A stretch of 64,000 nt of DNA from Cymodocea nodosa (GCA_036874045.1 CM072340.1:20883001-20947000); one strand, 5' to 3'. Counted from the stretch's first letter, positions 1 to 11,703 are shown. Translations and numbers: made by a program. The notes: generated by a model not told the origin, from the letters alone.

Positions 1-1180
1 AAAAATCGGATTGAGAGGGTTTATCATTGGGATCTCCTCCCCAATCTGCGTCACTAAATGCCTACACATTAGTATTACGCATTTTTGAGTAGAATAGCTT
101 ACGATTGATAATGAACTTAAGATAACGCATGATGCATTTTGCAGTAGATAAATGATCAGAGGTTGGTGTAGCCAAAAACTGGTAGATCTTATTCATTGCA
201 TAAGAAATCTCTAGTCTAATAATGTTCAAGTATTGAAGAGTGCCGACGAGACTTTGAAACTCAGTTGGATCTCGTAGAACATCACCTCCATTTGCAGTCA
301 AGCGAGTGGATGAGGCCATGGGGGTGCAACAAGGCTTTGCTCCATCTAACCTGAAGTGCTTTAAGATGTCCACTATGTACTTTATTTGAGACTACCATAA
401 TTCACTTGGGGTTTGCTTAACTTCAACTCCTAAAAAGTAGTGTGGGGATCTTAAATCACGAATTGCAAATGTGTTGCCCATTTCTGAAATCATTTGATCC
501 ATGTCTGAGTTGTTGGATCTCGTGATGATAATGTCATCAACATATATCAAGATGTAAATAGTGGATTCCAACGTTTGTTTAATAAACAACGAGACATCAC
601 ATTGAAACTCTTGAAATCGATGCTTATGAAGAAAGCATTTAACTGGTGAAACCACATCTGGGGAGCTTATTTTAGGTCGTATAGCAACCGTTGGAGGTTG
701 CGCACATGAGTGGAAAGTTGATGATCTACAAAACGTTGCAGTTGTCTCATATATATATTCTCTTTTGGCTCACCATGTAGAAAGGCATTAGAGACATCAA
801 GTTATCCCATTCGCCATCCTCGACTAAAGGCATTGCTCAAAAGTAGATGAATAGTGATCGGTTTAACAACCAGGCTATAAGTTTCATTGTAATCTATCTC
901 AAATTTTTGGGAAAATCCTTGCGCTACAAGGTGGGCCTTATAAAGATCAATGGAACCATTGACTTTAAAAATCCCCACTATGTCTGTTTCATTTGGTGGA
1001 GGTGCTAGTTTCCACATGTTGTTGGTAATGAGCACATTGTATTCTTGTTGCATCGTCTCACACCATCGATCATCCTTCAATGCTTGAGCAATTAAATGAG
1101 GTGTGTATTTAGATCCTTTAACGCATAAGGCATATTTAGGATTCGATTTATAGATGCCATGAGATACTCGAGTTTGTGGA
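1..1180 (-). pseudogene. copia reverse transcriptase and RNase H, broken
   Basis: The minus-strand translation carries copia RT landmarks: a YKAHLVAQGFSQ-like stretch (about 910-950), the catalytic YVDD box within ILIYVDDIIIT (about 520-550), a YFLGVEV block (about 440-460) and a SLVGTLQYL block (about 230-260). The RNase H signature DADWGGDPND is readable at about 20-50, just before the window ends. In-frame stops and frame changes at about 655-800 and 375-390 separate the blocks, so no intact product is possible. Reverse transcription is the ancestral role. The Asp pair of the YVDD box is still present despite the decay. Confidence 0.88.
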
Positions 1181-1499
1181 CGACGAGTAGGTGACAGCGG
1201 TAGTTGAATAGAGAGTTAAGGCATTGATGACTGAATTAAAAACTATTTAGATGAATCTGTCAAAAGTTGACCAATTGAATCTGAATCTGTCAAGTTTTGA
1301 CTCATTGAAATGATATCATCATGACCCCCTCTTGTCGCAAATGCATCATGCTACTGATCAACTGCTATTGTATGGTCAGGACCTGCACTAATATTTTGAG
1401 GACTGAAAGTAGCAGGCAATAATGAAGGGAGTACAATAAGTAATTGAGTGACAATATTCTGATGAGAAGATGAATTATCATGTGACCTTTAAGAATGAG

Positions 1500-2192
1500 T
1501 ACTAGACAACTTTGAAAATAATAACTCAAGCGACGCAGAAACTAAGGAAATGCTATCATTAAATGGTAGTTTATGCATCTTTCCAAGACAACATGCATTA
1601 CAAAATGTTGGAGGTATTCACATTTATTAGTAAACTATAAGATCTAACTATATCTTTTGTTTTCTACGCATGAGGATGTCCCAGGTGTGAGTGTCAAGTG
1701 TCCATCAAGGTCCTAACTACATGATAAATTTGAGTCCTTAAATTTCATGATTTGACCTGCAATGGCAAATGATATAGCACCTGTACATCATCGGCCTAAC
1801 CCTGTCGCATTGCCTACCCTGTTTCCTGGTCCTTTGTAGTAAATCTATAGTCATCAAATTCAATGTTAAGTGGATTATCTTTGCAAAATCGATATACTGA
1901 CATTAGATTTTTCTGTATGAGGAACAACTAGACTATTGGAGAGCGTTGCATTACTAGTATCTATGGGCAGAGTTGTAGATACCGTATGTGTTATTAGAAG
2001 ATTGTTGCTATTACCAACAGTAAGTACATCACTGTCATCATAAGGAGCAAACCGTAAAAGATTAGCGGCATCATTAGTGACATGATGTGATGCTCCAGAG
2101 TCGAGATACCAAAGAGATGATTCCTGCACAGTGTCACTGCGATATACAACATTTGCATTAGGATTCACCTTTGTTGGAGCATATATTTGCAT
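1500..2192 (-). pseudogene. copia protease and GAG-pre-integrase remnant
   Basis: At 2192-1875 the minus strand encodes WYLDSGASHHVTND, the aspartic protease active-site region of copia Pol (D-S-G triad). Further on (about 1560-1720), with several stops, comes a GAG-pre-integrase segment ending in a CNACCLGKMHKLPF-like motif, which normally precedes the integrase core. After this motif the similarity to Pol stops. Expected DDE integrase sequence is absent, and the RT domain begins only a few hundred bases later. I infer an internal deletion. Confidence 0.8.
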
Positions 2193-2234
2193 ATCAAGTT
2201 GCTTGAAGTAGCTAAGAGCTAAGTGACCCAGTTT

Positions 2235-3060
2235 GGAGTAGATCTAGCACTGTACTTTGAGAGTATTTGAAGACCGACCGCCACAACCTCCATTGTAGTT
2301 TTCTCGACCATGACCGTCATGAGCTGAATTGTGTGATCGACCACTAGAAGCAAAATTAGCCATCATAGGAGTAGAATAGTTGAGACGAGACAAACAAATC
2401 TCATAGTTCATCAACAAGCTATGCAAATCTGACATTCAGATAGGATTGGGCTGCATTGTCACACTTATGACAAGGGCTTCGAATTCCTACCCTAATATGC
2501 CAAGAACAAACAAGCAAAGCTCATCGTCGAATAGAAGAGAACCAGAAACCACCAATGCGTCCGAGATGGATGTAGCATGAGCAATATAATCCGCCATTGA
2601 CATATTACCCTTCTCGAGGGTCTACAAATCAAGTTTGAGTTACAGGATTCTTGTCTACAACCTTGAAGCATACAATCACTCCAAGGTTTGCCAAACAGCA
2701 GTTGAGGTCGGCTGTGTGGCAACCTAGGATAGAATCGTAGGTGTGAGAGAGGCAAATAGCTAGTTTATGAGAAGCTAGTCCTATCATCTCCAAAAGATAG
2801 CAGCCTTATCATTGTCTTCAAAATCAGTGGGGCAAGGAAAGGAGTCATCGATGTACTCCATCAAATTGTGACCATTCAGGAGTGCCAAGAATGTGGCCTG
2901 CCAAATAATATAATTCTTGTTGTTGAGTTTAATAGAGACCAGATTGGTGAGATTAACAAAGGATGGAACACCAACAATTGAAGGTGAATCACTGATTGAG
3001 TGCGTCGTAGAATCAGCACCAATGACAGTAGATGCCAATGCTATTGAACCTAGGAACCTG
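2235..3060 (-). pseudogene. copia gag (UBN2-type) remnant
   Basis: The minus strand from about 3000 encodes a typical copia Gag N-terminus, with SIKLNNKNYIIWQATFLALL followed by a HNLMEYIDD block at about 2850-2900. A distal block (LHSLLMNYEICLSRLN) is followed by a Gly/Arg-rich tail at 2244-2435. Frame shifts separate these blocks (about 2490-2780). The nucleocapsid CCHC knuckle is not intact. It would have packaged the element RNA. Confidence 0.78.
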
Positions 3061-3216
3061 GCTTTGATACCAAAATAGAGGAAGTTATCGAGAAGAGGAG
3101 AGAGTAGGGAGAGAAGAAAGAACGTACCATGAGAAGTGAATCTCGAAAGAATATTCATTTCAAAATCAAGTGGTATAATATATAGGCTAGATCAAGGACC
3201 ATCTTACCCTTCAACA
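3059..3216 (-). repeat. Putative 5' LTR (about 3073-3216) and tRNA-Met primer-binding site (3059-3072)
   Basis: On the minus strand TGGTATCAAAGCC resembles the initiator-tRNA-Met primer-binding site used by copia elements (usual form TGGTATCAGAGC). The sequence upstream of it starts with TGTTGAAGGG at 3216 and contains a TATATATTATA promoter-like box at about 3174-3184. This fits a very short LTR of about 144 bp. The 3' partner is outside the window, so LTR identity rests on position and motifs only. Confidence 0.6.
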
Positions 3217-3474
3217 GGAGGAAAAAATAGACATCAAAACTATACAATAGAATGAATGTGGCAGAATATATCATGCACAAAAATAAAATGCAACAGAACA
3301 ATACAAGTATTAACACTAGCTTGGGTGATTTTGTCTAAATCAAAAAAATTATAAGCTTCGAAATTCAGGGTTTCAAACAGCTAATGATGAAACGTTTAAA
3401 TACAAGGGATGCTGAAGATTAATTATACTTTCTGTTATTGGTGCCAACGAGTCCAATTAATCATTATACAGTAA

Positions 3475-5157
3475 TCACCATATGATTCTTTTGCATAACT
3501 TGTAACCTGACATGTGAGTTAAGACTGCAGTGACGGCAAAAGCGGCAAATGACATGCAAGTAGAAGCCACTCCAGCACTATTTGATGCTTCCTTTGGGAT
3601 TCTCTCAGTTTCAAGCAGAGATACGGTGGAGGACGATAATAGAAGATAAGTCATCACCTGTCGGCCGAAAACAAATTGCAAATTAAAGAAGCTTAGATTC
3701 TTGAGAAACCTCTCTTTTTTTCGTTTTGTAAGAAAATATTTTATCGATTGAACCTTAAAAATAAAGAAGTTGTAACCACAGAATCCTACCCAACGATGGT
3801 TTAGATTCCTCAAAACTTGAGATCATAATATATGTATTCTAAAATTTAGAGTAATCTGATCAGTTGATTAAGTGATGCACCTGATCTAGGACGAATGTCA
3901 TGCTCTCTGAGACCTTGTCCGTGATAAAGAAACCTTTGAATGCTATACGCCATATGCCTTTGAAGAGTTGAAGTGCCGAGTAAATAGCGGCAATAATACC
4001 CACAATCATGTTGTATCTGTACCAATGCTAACACAATCATTGAACTATAACGATGTTGTCTTTTATATCCAATTGAAGTAACTAATTACACGATTAGAAG
4101 TATTGTCCACTAAGATTTAAGTACTGCGAACGTAAAATTTGTTACCATTATAAAACGCATAGTCCCCTTCGATATATTGACGGGAAGTTCTTCAAATTCT
4201 GATATATATTCATTCATATATCATAAGGAACGTAAGGCCAAATTTAGGAATTAGAAATCAGATCAAGCAAGGGATAAGTGTAATTATATTTTAATTAATT
4301 GCAAACTATATATGTACATAATAAGTGCAAAAATATATAAATATACAATAACTTGTAACAAATTTATCTGTTATTTGGCAGCTTATCAATATTCAGCATA
4401 AAAGATATATAAAATTTAATTGTCTTATATATATTACTTGATTTTAAAAAAAAATGATAAATGCAATATTTAGTGAGTACTCCGATCGATATTAGTGATT
4501 AATTAGACAAATAATGATTTTTAAAAATTTTTGTCAGCCAATCTACATTAATCGGATCAATTGCTTTGCCGATCCGAGTAAATGGGACCGATTTCTTGGT
4601 ACAACTCTGGCAGTTCAGCACTAGACTACTCTCGAGTCTCAAAGCGTAATGGGAACAGACAATACATTTGATGCCATCATGAATTTACAGAAAAATTCCA
4701 TATTCCGTAACACCTTTTCAACTATAAGAAGATATCAAAAAAGAATTCGGCATAGAAATTTTTTTTGTTTGGTGATTCCACATATTAATATGGAAAAAGA
4801 ACTGGAACTACGGAAACATGTAAAAGGCAGAATTGAATTAGTTGCATGTATTTGTTCTTATATTATTTACCTGAACTCTGAGTGATGCAAGTAGACGAAA
4901 TCTCCAGACGGAGCCGCAAGAACGATAGCGGAGACGAAGGCCAGGATGAAAACCAGGGACCGGAGGAAGAGACTAGAGCAGGGGCCGACGTCGACCTTGG
5001 AGCTAAGTCCATCGCCGGACGAGGCCGAGATGCTCGGGAAAGGGGACGGCGTGAGGTACGGGAGCTGGAACGTTGCCGGCGACGGTGCGTGGGACGGATT
5101 CTGAGGGATCGGAGAGCCGACGACCGGTGTCAACGCTCTGCTCGTCGATGATGCCAT
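3475..5157 (-). CDS. CASPL4: CASP-like protein (CASPL4-type), 201 aa, three exons
   Basis: Exons: 5157-4871, 4016-3881, 3657-3475. Phases match at both joins and all introns are GT-AG. The ATG at 5157 is chosen because the frame further upstream has no ATG. The protein has a Pro/Ser-rich cytoplasmic N-terminus (1-60) and four membrane helices: about 64-82 (FLRSLVFILAFVSAIVLA), 98-118, 141-158 and 172-192. The family hallmarks are visible: Arg in helix 1 and Asp at the start of helix 3 (FVLDQVMTYLL). CASP/CASPL proteins (DUF588/MARVEL-like) form plasma-membrane scaffolds, and the true CASPs guide Casparian-strip lignin. The Pro/Ser-rich tail and the C-terminal SGYKL suggest subgroup 4, which is less certain than the family. 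Length is usual for the family. Confidence 0.85.
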
Positions 5158-5989
5158 GGGCACAACACCACTCGACGAACTGGATAGAGCTGTGGACAAC
5201 GGACGGAGAGAGAGAGGGAGAGAGAAGGATCGATATTAATGGCGTAAAAACGACATCAGAAGGTGTTCCATTGCTCCTGTAGCGTAAATAAACGGTTTCG
5301 TCTCCGATGATAATTAATATCGATGACATAACCCAGATAATAATGACTGTAACTATTGTTTTAGTATTTATTATTAGTAGCAGTAGTAGTAGTAGTATTT
5401 GTAGAAAATTTATTTTCAAAATTACATTTACAGTTTTTGCCAACTGATGTATTGTTCAAAATCATAGAAAAATTTCTTATTAAATTTTTACAAGAAAATT
5501 TACTAAAAATACTTTTCTAGAATATTTTTTATTATAGACTGCATTTTCATGAGTTGCCTTGAACGATGAAAACAAATATCGTCGTACACATACATAGAAA
5601 TGGCAGAATAGGTGCTAACATTTTTTATAAGGTAAATCTGATTTTTCGTTAATGTTAGAAATAGGAAATTATAGCTTTATTTTACAATTGACGGAATTCG
5701 TAATTTTTATTGAAATTTAAGTCTAGGTGAATAAATAAACTATTATTTTAAAAAAATTTGAAGTGATGATGAACTCCAGAAGAATATGATAGCATAGACT
5801 GTTCTTTGGGAGCATTGACTTGCAATGCCGTGCAAGTCAGCGCATAAGGAAGTTTCCGTGTCAATCGATTCTTCGACGTCATCGAATTATTTAAATGTAG
5901 TTCTTAATCGGAGGTTTTGGTGGAAGATGCCTTGCTTAGTCAAAACAGAAATTTTGAAAGCAAGGTAAGGGTAGATTTTGACAATGACT

Positions 5990-6440
5990 TGTGTGAAATA
6001 ATACATTTTAAAATCAATTAGTAATAAATAGAAAATTTTATAACATATTAGATCAAGTCTTATCTTTACATTTATCAACGTCAAATTTTTTATACTCCTC
6101 TCACTTGTGGTATGATTAGAAATTTTCAGACAAGAAATATTCTATTTTAAAATCAATTAACTACGAGTAAAGAGAGATTCATTGTATTTAAGTTAGGTTT
6201 CATCCCTACACTCATCCACGTGTATTCTCTCATATTTTTGGTTTATTTTAAATTTACAAATATTATACAAGTGTATGTATGTGAATTAACTTTAATAACA
6301 TGTAGAATATACCATCTTAAATTTAATTAACAATAAGCGAAATGATTCCTTGTGTATTAGATGAAGTTTTGTCCTGAAATTCATTAATGTGGGACTTTTC
6401 TTGTAATTCATATTATTTTGGACGAATTAATTTTCTTAAT
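5990..6440. repeat. Three diverged repeat units of about 140-165 bp
   Basis: A block starting with ATTTTAAAATCAATTA occurs at about 6004 and 6144, and as ATCTTAAATTTAATTA at about 6312. Each is followed by similar purine-rich sequence and then a short pyrimidine-rich stretch (ATTCTCTCAT, GGGACTTTTCTT). The units are clearly related but degraded. Similar phrases are common in plant intergenic repeats. No coding potential is seen. Confidence 0.5.
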
Positions 6441-7204
6441 TCATTTTCCTATTGGTGATAGAGTTAAAAATTTTACGAAATAACTTATATATTATTCAAG
6501 GATTCATATTATATGCAACAAATGTGGTAGCCTCCCGTACCATATCTTGATTTTGATTCTTCTCTTACCTGCACTACTGCTCGTATGAGTTAACCTTCTC
6601 CGCTTGCTTGAAATGTTTAACGAGGAGTGATTGTGAAGACCAGTGCTACTTCCTCAAGAGTTGTCGAGTGGAAGGAAAGATTAATTGAATGGAAAAGAGA
6701 AAAGCCCAGATAACTCCCAAAAAAAGGTCTGGTTGTTCTGCTTAATATATATATTCACTAAAGATATCAAGTTAACTCAGTCAACTTTGTAGACCATGTT
6801 AGATCGACATCTGATGAAATCGAACCATATGAATATGATCTGACTTATTTGATACTCCTATGTTGTGATGACCAGGTGGAGTAGCTGTTCTATCCAAACC
6901 ACTTGGATTATTCCATAGGGAGAGCCGCACATGTTTTATTTTACACATCTAGAGGGAATATATCGCCTGCAACAAAAAGAAAGAGAGGAAGAATGTCTTT
7001 TACTTGTGGACTGGCGGAAGAGCAATACCATGTCTATAATCGACTTCTACCATTTTCTGGTAGACCGATGGAGGATCGATGCAATGTTTGCAAAGAGAAA
7101 TATGAAAAAATGACAAAGATGTAGTCTGGTAGAGGCGGAAGGCAACTATGAAACAAAAAAAGAAGTCAGTAGCCAGTGGAAGTGGGCGGGCCCCCCTACG
7201 GAAA

Positions 7205-7770
7205 AAACAATAAAGATGTAAAAATATTTAAGTACTAAAAATAAATTATTAAAATTAAAATATTTTAGATACAAAATAAAATAAAAGTATCTAAAACGAA
7301 ATCAAATGTCTTAGATATAAAAAGGGTGAAAATATCAAAGTGTTAAAAAAAATCAATCAAAGTGCTCTAGATACAAAATAAATAAAAAAGTGTATCTAAA
7401 ATGAAAATAAATATCTTAGATATAAAAAATGCAAAAAGAAAAATATATTTAAGTGTTGGAAAAATCAAATTAATTTTGAGATACAACTTAAAAAGTATCT
7501 AAAATAAAATAAAATATATTAGATATAAGGATATAAAAATATCTAAGAGTTTAAAAAAAAGTTATTTTAGATACAAAATATAAGTATTTAAAACAAAATC
7601 AAACACCTTAGATATAAAAAGTATATCTATATGTCTAAGTGATAAGAAAAAATCAAATTAATGTTAGATACAAAATAAAGAGTATCTATACTAAAAAAAA
7701 GTAACAACAACAACAACAAATAAACAAACAAAAACAAAATCAAGTACCTTAGATATAGGGAGAGGAGTAT
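7205..7770. repeat. Diverged AT-rich tandem repeat, period about 90-110 bp, about 5 units
   Basis: An AGATACAA-type core recurs at 7267, 7369, 7479, 7569 and 7666. Each is followed by AGTATCTAAAA and then a TTAGATATAAAA box. Within each unit the TTAGATA and TATCTAA boxes are inverted partners, so single strands could fold. The block ends near 7770 after a short CAA run. No open frame is associated with it. Confidence 0.65.
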
Positions 7771-8984
7771 AAGGTGTTAGAGTTTGACTCATGGACAAGT
7801 ATGAAACTTCTATACTTAGGTTGCAGCTTCCTTTCTCTTGTGTGTTTTATTTTCACCTTTAACCCTTGAATCGATAACTCAATAATTTTGATGATTACTC
7901 ATAATTTAGATAATAAAGTTGAAGGAGTCAATGGCAAGGAGCGATAAGAATAAGAGTAGGAAGAGGTCCAAACAACTAAAGACCATGAAACAAGACAAAG
8001 GTGCATAAATTGACCTTTTGATAGAAAATGAACCTACCCACTAAACTAAAATACTGAAGTAGGAAATTGAAAAAAGAGAGATTACAATGAAAAAACTAAA
8101 AGGAGAGAATGTCATGAATTTTTACATTTATCCTTCTAGAGTAGTAAAAACTAAGGTGTTATGTCTTGAGGTCACACAAATCTAAACATCCAAAGGGTGC
8201 GTGGAGAAGAGATTTACATGGAAGGGAGATGAACGAGTGAAGAATTTAAAGAACAATAAATATACGTGGTTCCCCAACACGGGTACGTCCATAGGTGATC
8301 AATCTTTGTTTACTGTATGGTTACTGGTACAAATGAAAAGGAAGACGAGAGAGCTAGGGATTTGGCATCCCCATCTTGGTCGGTCATCATTCCTCTTTAT
8401 ACAAGTAGTAGCAACAATAGATAATACCTAAAAAAGATAAGTTTACTTCTTTACAAAATATCAAAGAAATACAACTATATATAGTGACAAATATATATAC
8501 ATGATGTAAGACATAAGCATCACATAGGAAAATACCCCAACCTAAAGATACAAAAGGATTAGGAAGAAAAGGAAGGATCATATGTCATCCAACTTTTCCT
8601 AATGATGATATTCTAGCTTATTTTTACATCCTCTATGAACATGTGCCATGGAGAAATAGAGGAGCACAAGTTTTTCAAACTTTCAAGTTAATTCTACAAA
8701 ATTACGAGTGACAGCATGGGCATATAATTGATTGGGATCCCCATTACATGCAATAATCTTTAGTTGACTTATGTATTATTTTATTTTCCATATGGAGTGT
8801 TATCAAACTCTATTTGTTAAGATCACCACTAGTGTAGACAAGTCTTTGGTGATAAGTTTAAGTTTCTTTCCCTTATATTAGTAGCAGTTTCCCATGTTCA
8901 TGTCACAACCTTATACATGGAGGACAATATAGAAAGTACTGGGAGGGGAAGGCTTCTAGATCTTTAAACTCTAATATCTCAAAG

Positions 8985-9150
8985 GATAGACAAAAAAAAA
9001 CTACTTTAGATATAAAAAAAAAGAATAAATACCTAAAGTAAAGCTAAATTAAGTCATGACTTAGATTAAAAAAAAGAGAAATCTAAGTCTAAAGAAATTA
9101 ATTAAGTTAATCATATAACTTAGATATTAAGGAAATACAAATATCTAAAT
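8985..9150. repeat. Second block of TTAGATA/TATCTAA repeats, period about 57 bp
   Basis: TTAGATATAAA-like boxes recur near 9005, 9061 and 9120 with intervening CTAAAGT and ATCTAAGT boxes. The same vocabulary is used as in the 7205-7770 block, but with a shorter period. It looks like a separate, degraded expansion of the same family about 1.2 kb away. Confidence 0.5.
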
Positions 9151-9299
9151 TTTAAATTAACTAAATATTATTACTTCATTATAAAGTATAATCACTTGAA
9201 CTCAAAATTAAAACTTTGAACTTAAAGAAAATATAAGTATCTAAGTCAAAAATCAAATAAATCTAAACTTTAAAATATAGAAACATCTAAAAAAAAAGA

Positions 9300-9660
9300 A
9301 AGTGCTTTAAACAAGAGTTTAAACTATCTAACTCATCATTTAAGCACCAGAAATAATTACCAGAATGAAGTAAAATCAAATACTCTTGGATATGAGTCTA
9401 AATTATCTAGGTTCTTCATTTAAAGCGTAAAAAATGTCTATTAAATTAAATTGAACCATCAAACACTCTTGAATATGAGCCTAAACTATTTAAGTTTTTC
9501 ATTTAAAGTGTAAAAAAATCTATTAAATTGAATTAAACTACCAAGTACTTCTAAATATGAGCTTAAATTATTTAGATTTTTCATTTAAAATCTAAAAAAT
9601 ATCTGCTAAACTGAATCGAACCGTCAAATGCTCCTAAATATGAGCTTAAACTATTAGACT
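9300..9660. repeat. Tandem repeat with period about 83 bp, about 4 copies
   Basis: The phrase ACTCTTGGATATGAG and its variants start at 9382, 9465, 9547 and about 9630, giving steps of 83, 82 and 83 bp. Each unit continues through CTAAATTATTTAG, TTTTTCATTTAAA, TCTATTAAATTGAAT and CCATCAAA-like segments. A more diverged first unit lies at about 9303. The constant spacing marks a true minisatellite-type array, unlike the looser repeats before it. Confidence 0.75.
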
Positions 9661-10508
9661 ACTGCTTTGGTATTAGCAAAATTATCTTATAAGTTATGAT
9701 CGAAAACTCAAATAGATTCTCTATATTTTCTATCTTGTTCTATTCTTATATTAATTGTACTCTAAATTTTATACTTTTATTGTCATTGATAAAATATATT
9801 TTTAAAATTATATATTTCTTTGTGTATTTGATGACATCGAGCGTAACATAAATGAGACATCCTTTTTGAAAAGAAGATATAAGGTGTGAAGTTGATCGTC
9901 AACTCTTAAGATATCTCTCAAATAACATTTGATATAAAATCAACATTTACGATATTAAGTAAAAAGAAAACCCACGAAATAGATAACTTATATGATATTA
10001 TAATCATACTAAATAGTAAATATTATTTGTTAAAATTAATACCAATCTATAAAATTAGAAATACAAATAGTATTATTTAATATTAATATACTAATAATGT
10101 TTGTATTAATATGGTAATATAATTATACTATGAATACTAATATAATATTAAAACTGTTATAAATGATATTAATGAATGAAATAATTAATACAATAAATAT
10201 CGTAGATTGAGAGCTTAAGCTTTTTAATTTGTCAAAACATTAAGATTATATGTCCCTGAAAATCTCCTGAATCCCCTGCGGAATGTCCGAAAATAAATTC
10301 AAAATCATTGTATGCAATTAGATGGATTTTAGAAAAAATAGATTATTCGGTGTCAGTTAGATGGGATTCCTAAAAGAATCGGAAATTCTAATATTGTAAG
10401 ATGATGGCACCGTTATTTTATAAAAAAACGCAAAATGATGTATTACAAAACAACCATTTACTCTCGAAAACAGATGGATAACAACGGCGGCTTATGGCAT
10501 TTTATTCG

Positions 10509-11119
10509 TTATTGAGTGGGAATGGGAGATGGCGGCTGGAAGGGCTGCTGGCAGTCGGTGTCCGGCTGGTTGAGCGGCGGAAGCGAGAAGTGGCTGTAAG
10601 TGGAGCTTCCCCGCCTCATCTCCCGCATCGTCGCCAAGGCGGCCACCGCGTTCCTCATGATGCTCTGTTCCGCTGCCGCTGCCGCTGCCGCCACTTGTTC
10701 GTCATCCTTCTCCTCCTCGCCCGCTTCTTCCCGGGTCACGGGGAACACGGAATCCATTGTTTTCTCGCATTCCTTGATGAGCTTAGAGATGAGATCTGTG
10801 ATGAAGAAGGGCTGCTTCAGCACCTTCTCGATGAACGGAAGCCTCAGCAAGCGTCCCGTGCGCTTATCGTACTTCTTCAAGATCTTGGCCAATCCTGCGT
10901 CCAAGAAATTAATTGTTTGGTCAAATGGTACTCGTCTCTATTGTTTCGGTTCTGATTTCATTACAGAAAAAGCTCTAAGCATTTAGGCCAATCTCATGGG
11001 GTTTTTCCCTTAATTGGTTTCCCGATGGAATGACAAGCTTGGAACACTGCAAGATGTTGCATTTGATTTCTTGGTCTTTCTGAACGACAACGGGGAAGAG
11101 TTAAATATCAAGGGAAGAT

Positions 11120-11159
<40 letters not shown>

Positions 11160-11703
11160 ATGAAACACGCCCGCCGGTTCAATTAATCTCTTGAGGTGTA
11201 TGGGTGAGAACAAAACCTGTGTAGTTGACGTTGCTGTAATTCTCCAGTAGAACCATCTCGCCGTGAAGATTGACGAGATCTCTCCTGATCCTTCCATTCT
11301 CGGCTCTGTACTGCGCCGTCGTCGGCGCCACCGTCTCCACCAATTCCTGTATCCTCTCCTGGAGCTCCTGCGCGTCAACGTTCGTGTTTGAATACAGAAG
11401 AAAAAAAAGAGGGGATATATGTTCTATTTGTGAGATAGAAAGGCTTTGTTTCATGTCTACTACCTTCTGTCGGATGATGAAATCCTCCTCTTGCTCAAGG
11501 AAAAAGCCGTTGAACTTGTCGACCTCGACATTGAGCAGATAGATTAAATCGGCCTCGGCCTTGGTCCTCGCGTCATCAAGCCCGGTCGGAGCGGTGGATA
11601 TGAGCCGGACCAACTTCTTAAGGTCCTTGTAGGACAAGAACTTGTCCCGCCACTCCGGCAACGTCTCCTCGACTTGTTGCTTCAGCCGTTTTCCGAACTT
11701 CAT
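10509..11703 (-). CDS. SPX: SPX domain-containing protein (single-SPX class), 258 aa, three exons
   Basis: Exons: 11703-11464, 11367-11217, 10894-10509. Phases are consistent. The N-terminus [10 protein letters not shown] and the [13 protein letters not shown] block (18-30) are the start of an SPX domain. The third SPX helix pair carries [12 protein letters not shown] (133-144). Tyr25, Lys29 and the Lys cluster at 134-141 correspond to the known inositol-pyrophosphate pocket. The C-terminal third (about 190-258) is Ala-, Ser- and Pro-rich, as in the SPX1/2/3 class. Proteins of this class bind PHR-type MYB regulators when phosphate is plentiful and keep phosphate-starvation genes off. Exact orthology among SPX1/2/3 is not resolved. 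A 39-bp homopolymer sits in intron 2, a (GT)13 in the leader, and P1BS sites upstream. Confidence 0.93.
11120..11158. repeat. Poly-G tract, 39 bp, in intron 2 of the SPX gene
   Basis: An uninterrupted run of G on the plus strand, so C on the coding strand, lies 59 bp downstream of the exon 2 donor. It is exceptional in this AT-rich neighbourhood. It may be real or partly an assembly or sequencing artefact, since such tracts are error-prone. Confidence 0.9.

Larger units (their letters stand above)
1..3216 (-). mobile_element. Ty1/copia LTR retrotransposon, defective, truncated by window edge
   Basis: Read on the minus strand, the domains follow the copia order: short LTR and primer-binding site (about 3216-3059), gag, protease, GAG-pre-integrase, reverse transcriptase, then RNase H, which continues past base 1. 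Each part is recognisable from its family motifs, but the frame is broken by many stops and shifts. The integrase catalytic core is missing between the pre-integrase zinc region (about 1560) and the start of the RT domain (about 1180). The copy therefore cannot encode a full Pol and is a fossil. The 3' LTR, if present, lies outside the window. It ends about 260 bp from the stop codon of the CASP-like gene. Confidence 0.9.
5200..10500. other. Gene-free AT-rich intergenic region with diverged tandem repeats
   Basis: Upstream of the CASP-like gene I see no coding frame with family resemblance. The longest frames (for example about 6903-7124 and 8201-8431) are random-looking and lack splice or codon support. 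The region contains the repeat blocks listed separately (5990-6440, 7205-7770, 8985-9150, 9300-9660). The stretch 7770-8980 between repeats is less AT-biased and unassigned. Base composition from 9660 to 10440 is nearly all A/T with no further structure noticed. Confidence 0.7.

Noticed and set aside
10494..10986. Long plus-strand frames opposite the last SPX exon
   Set aside because: They are antisense to a well-supported SPX exon and show no homology.
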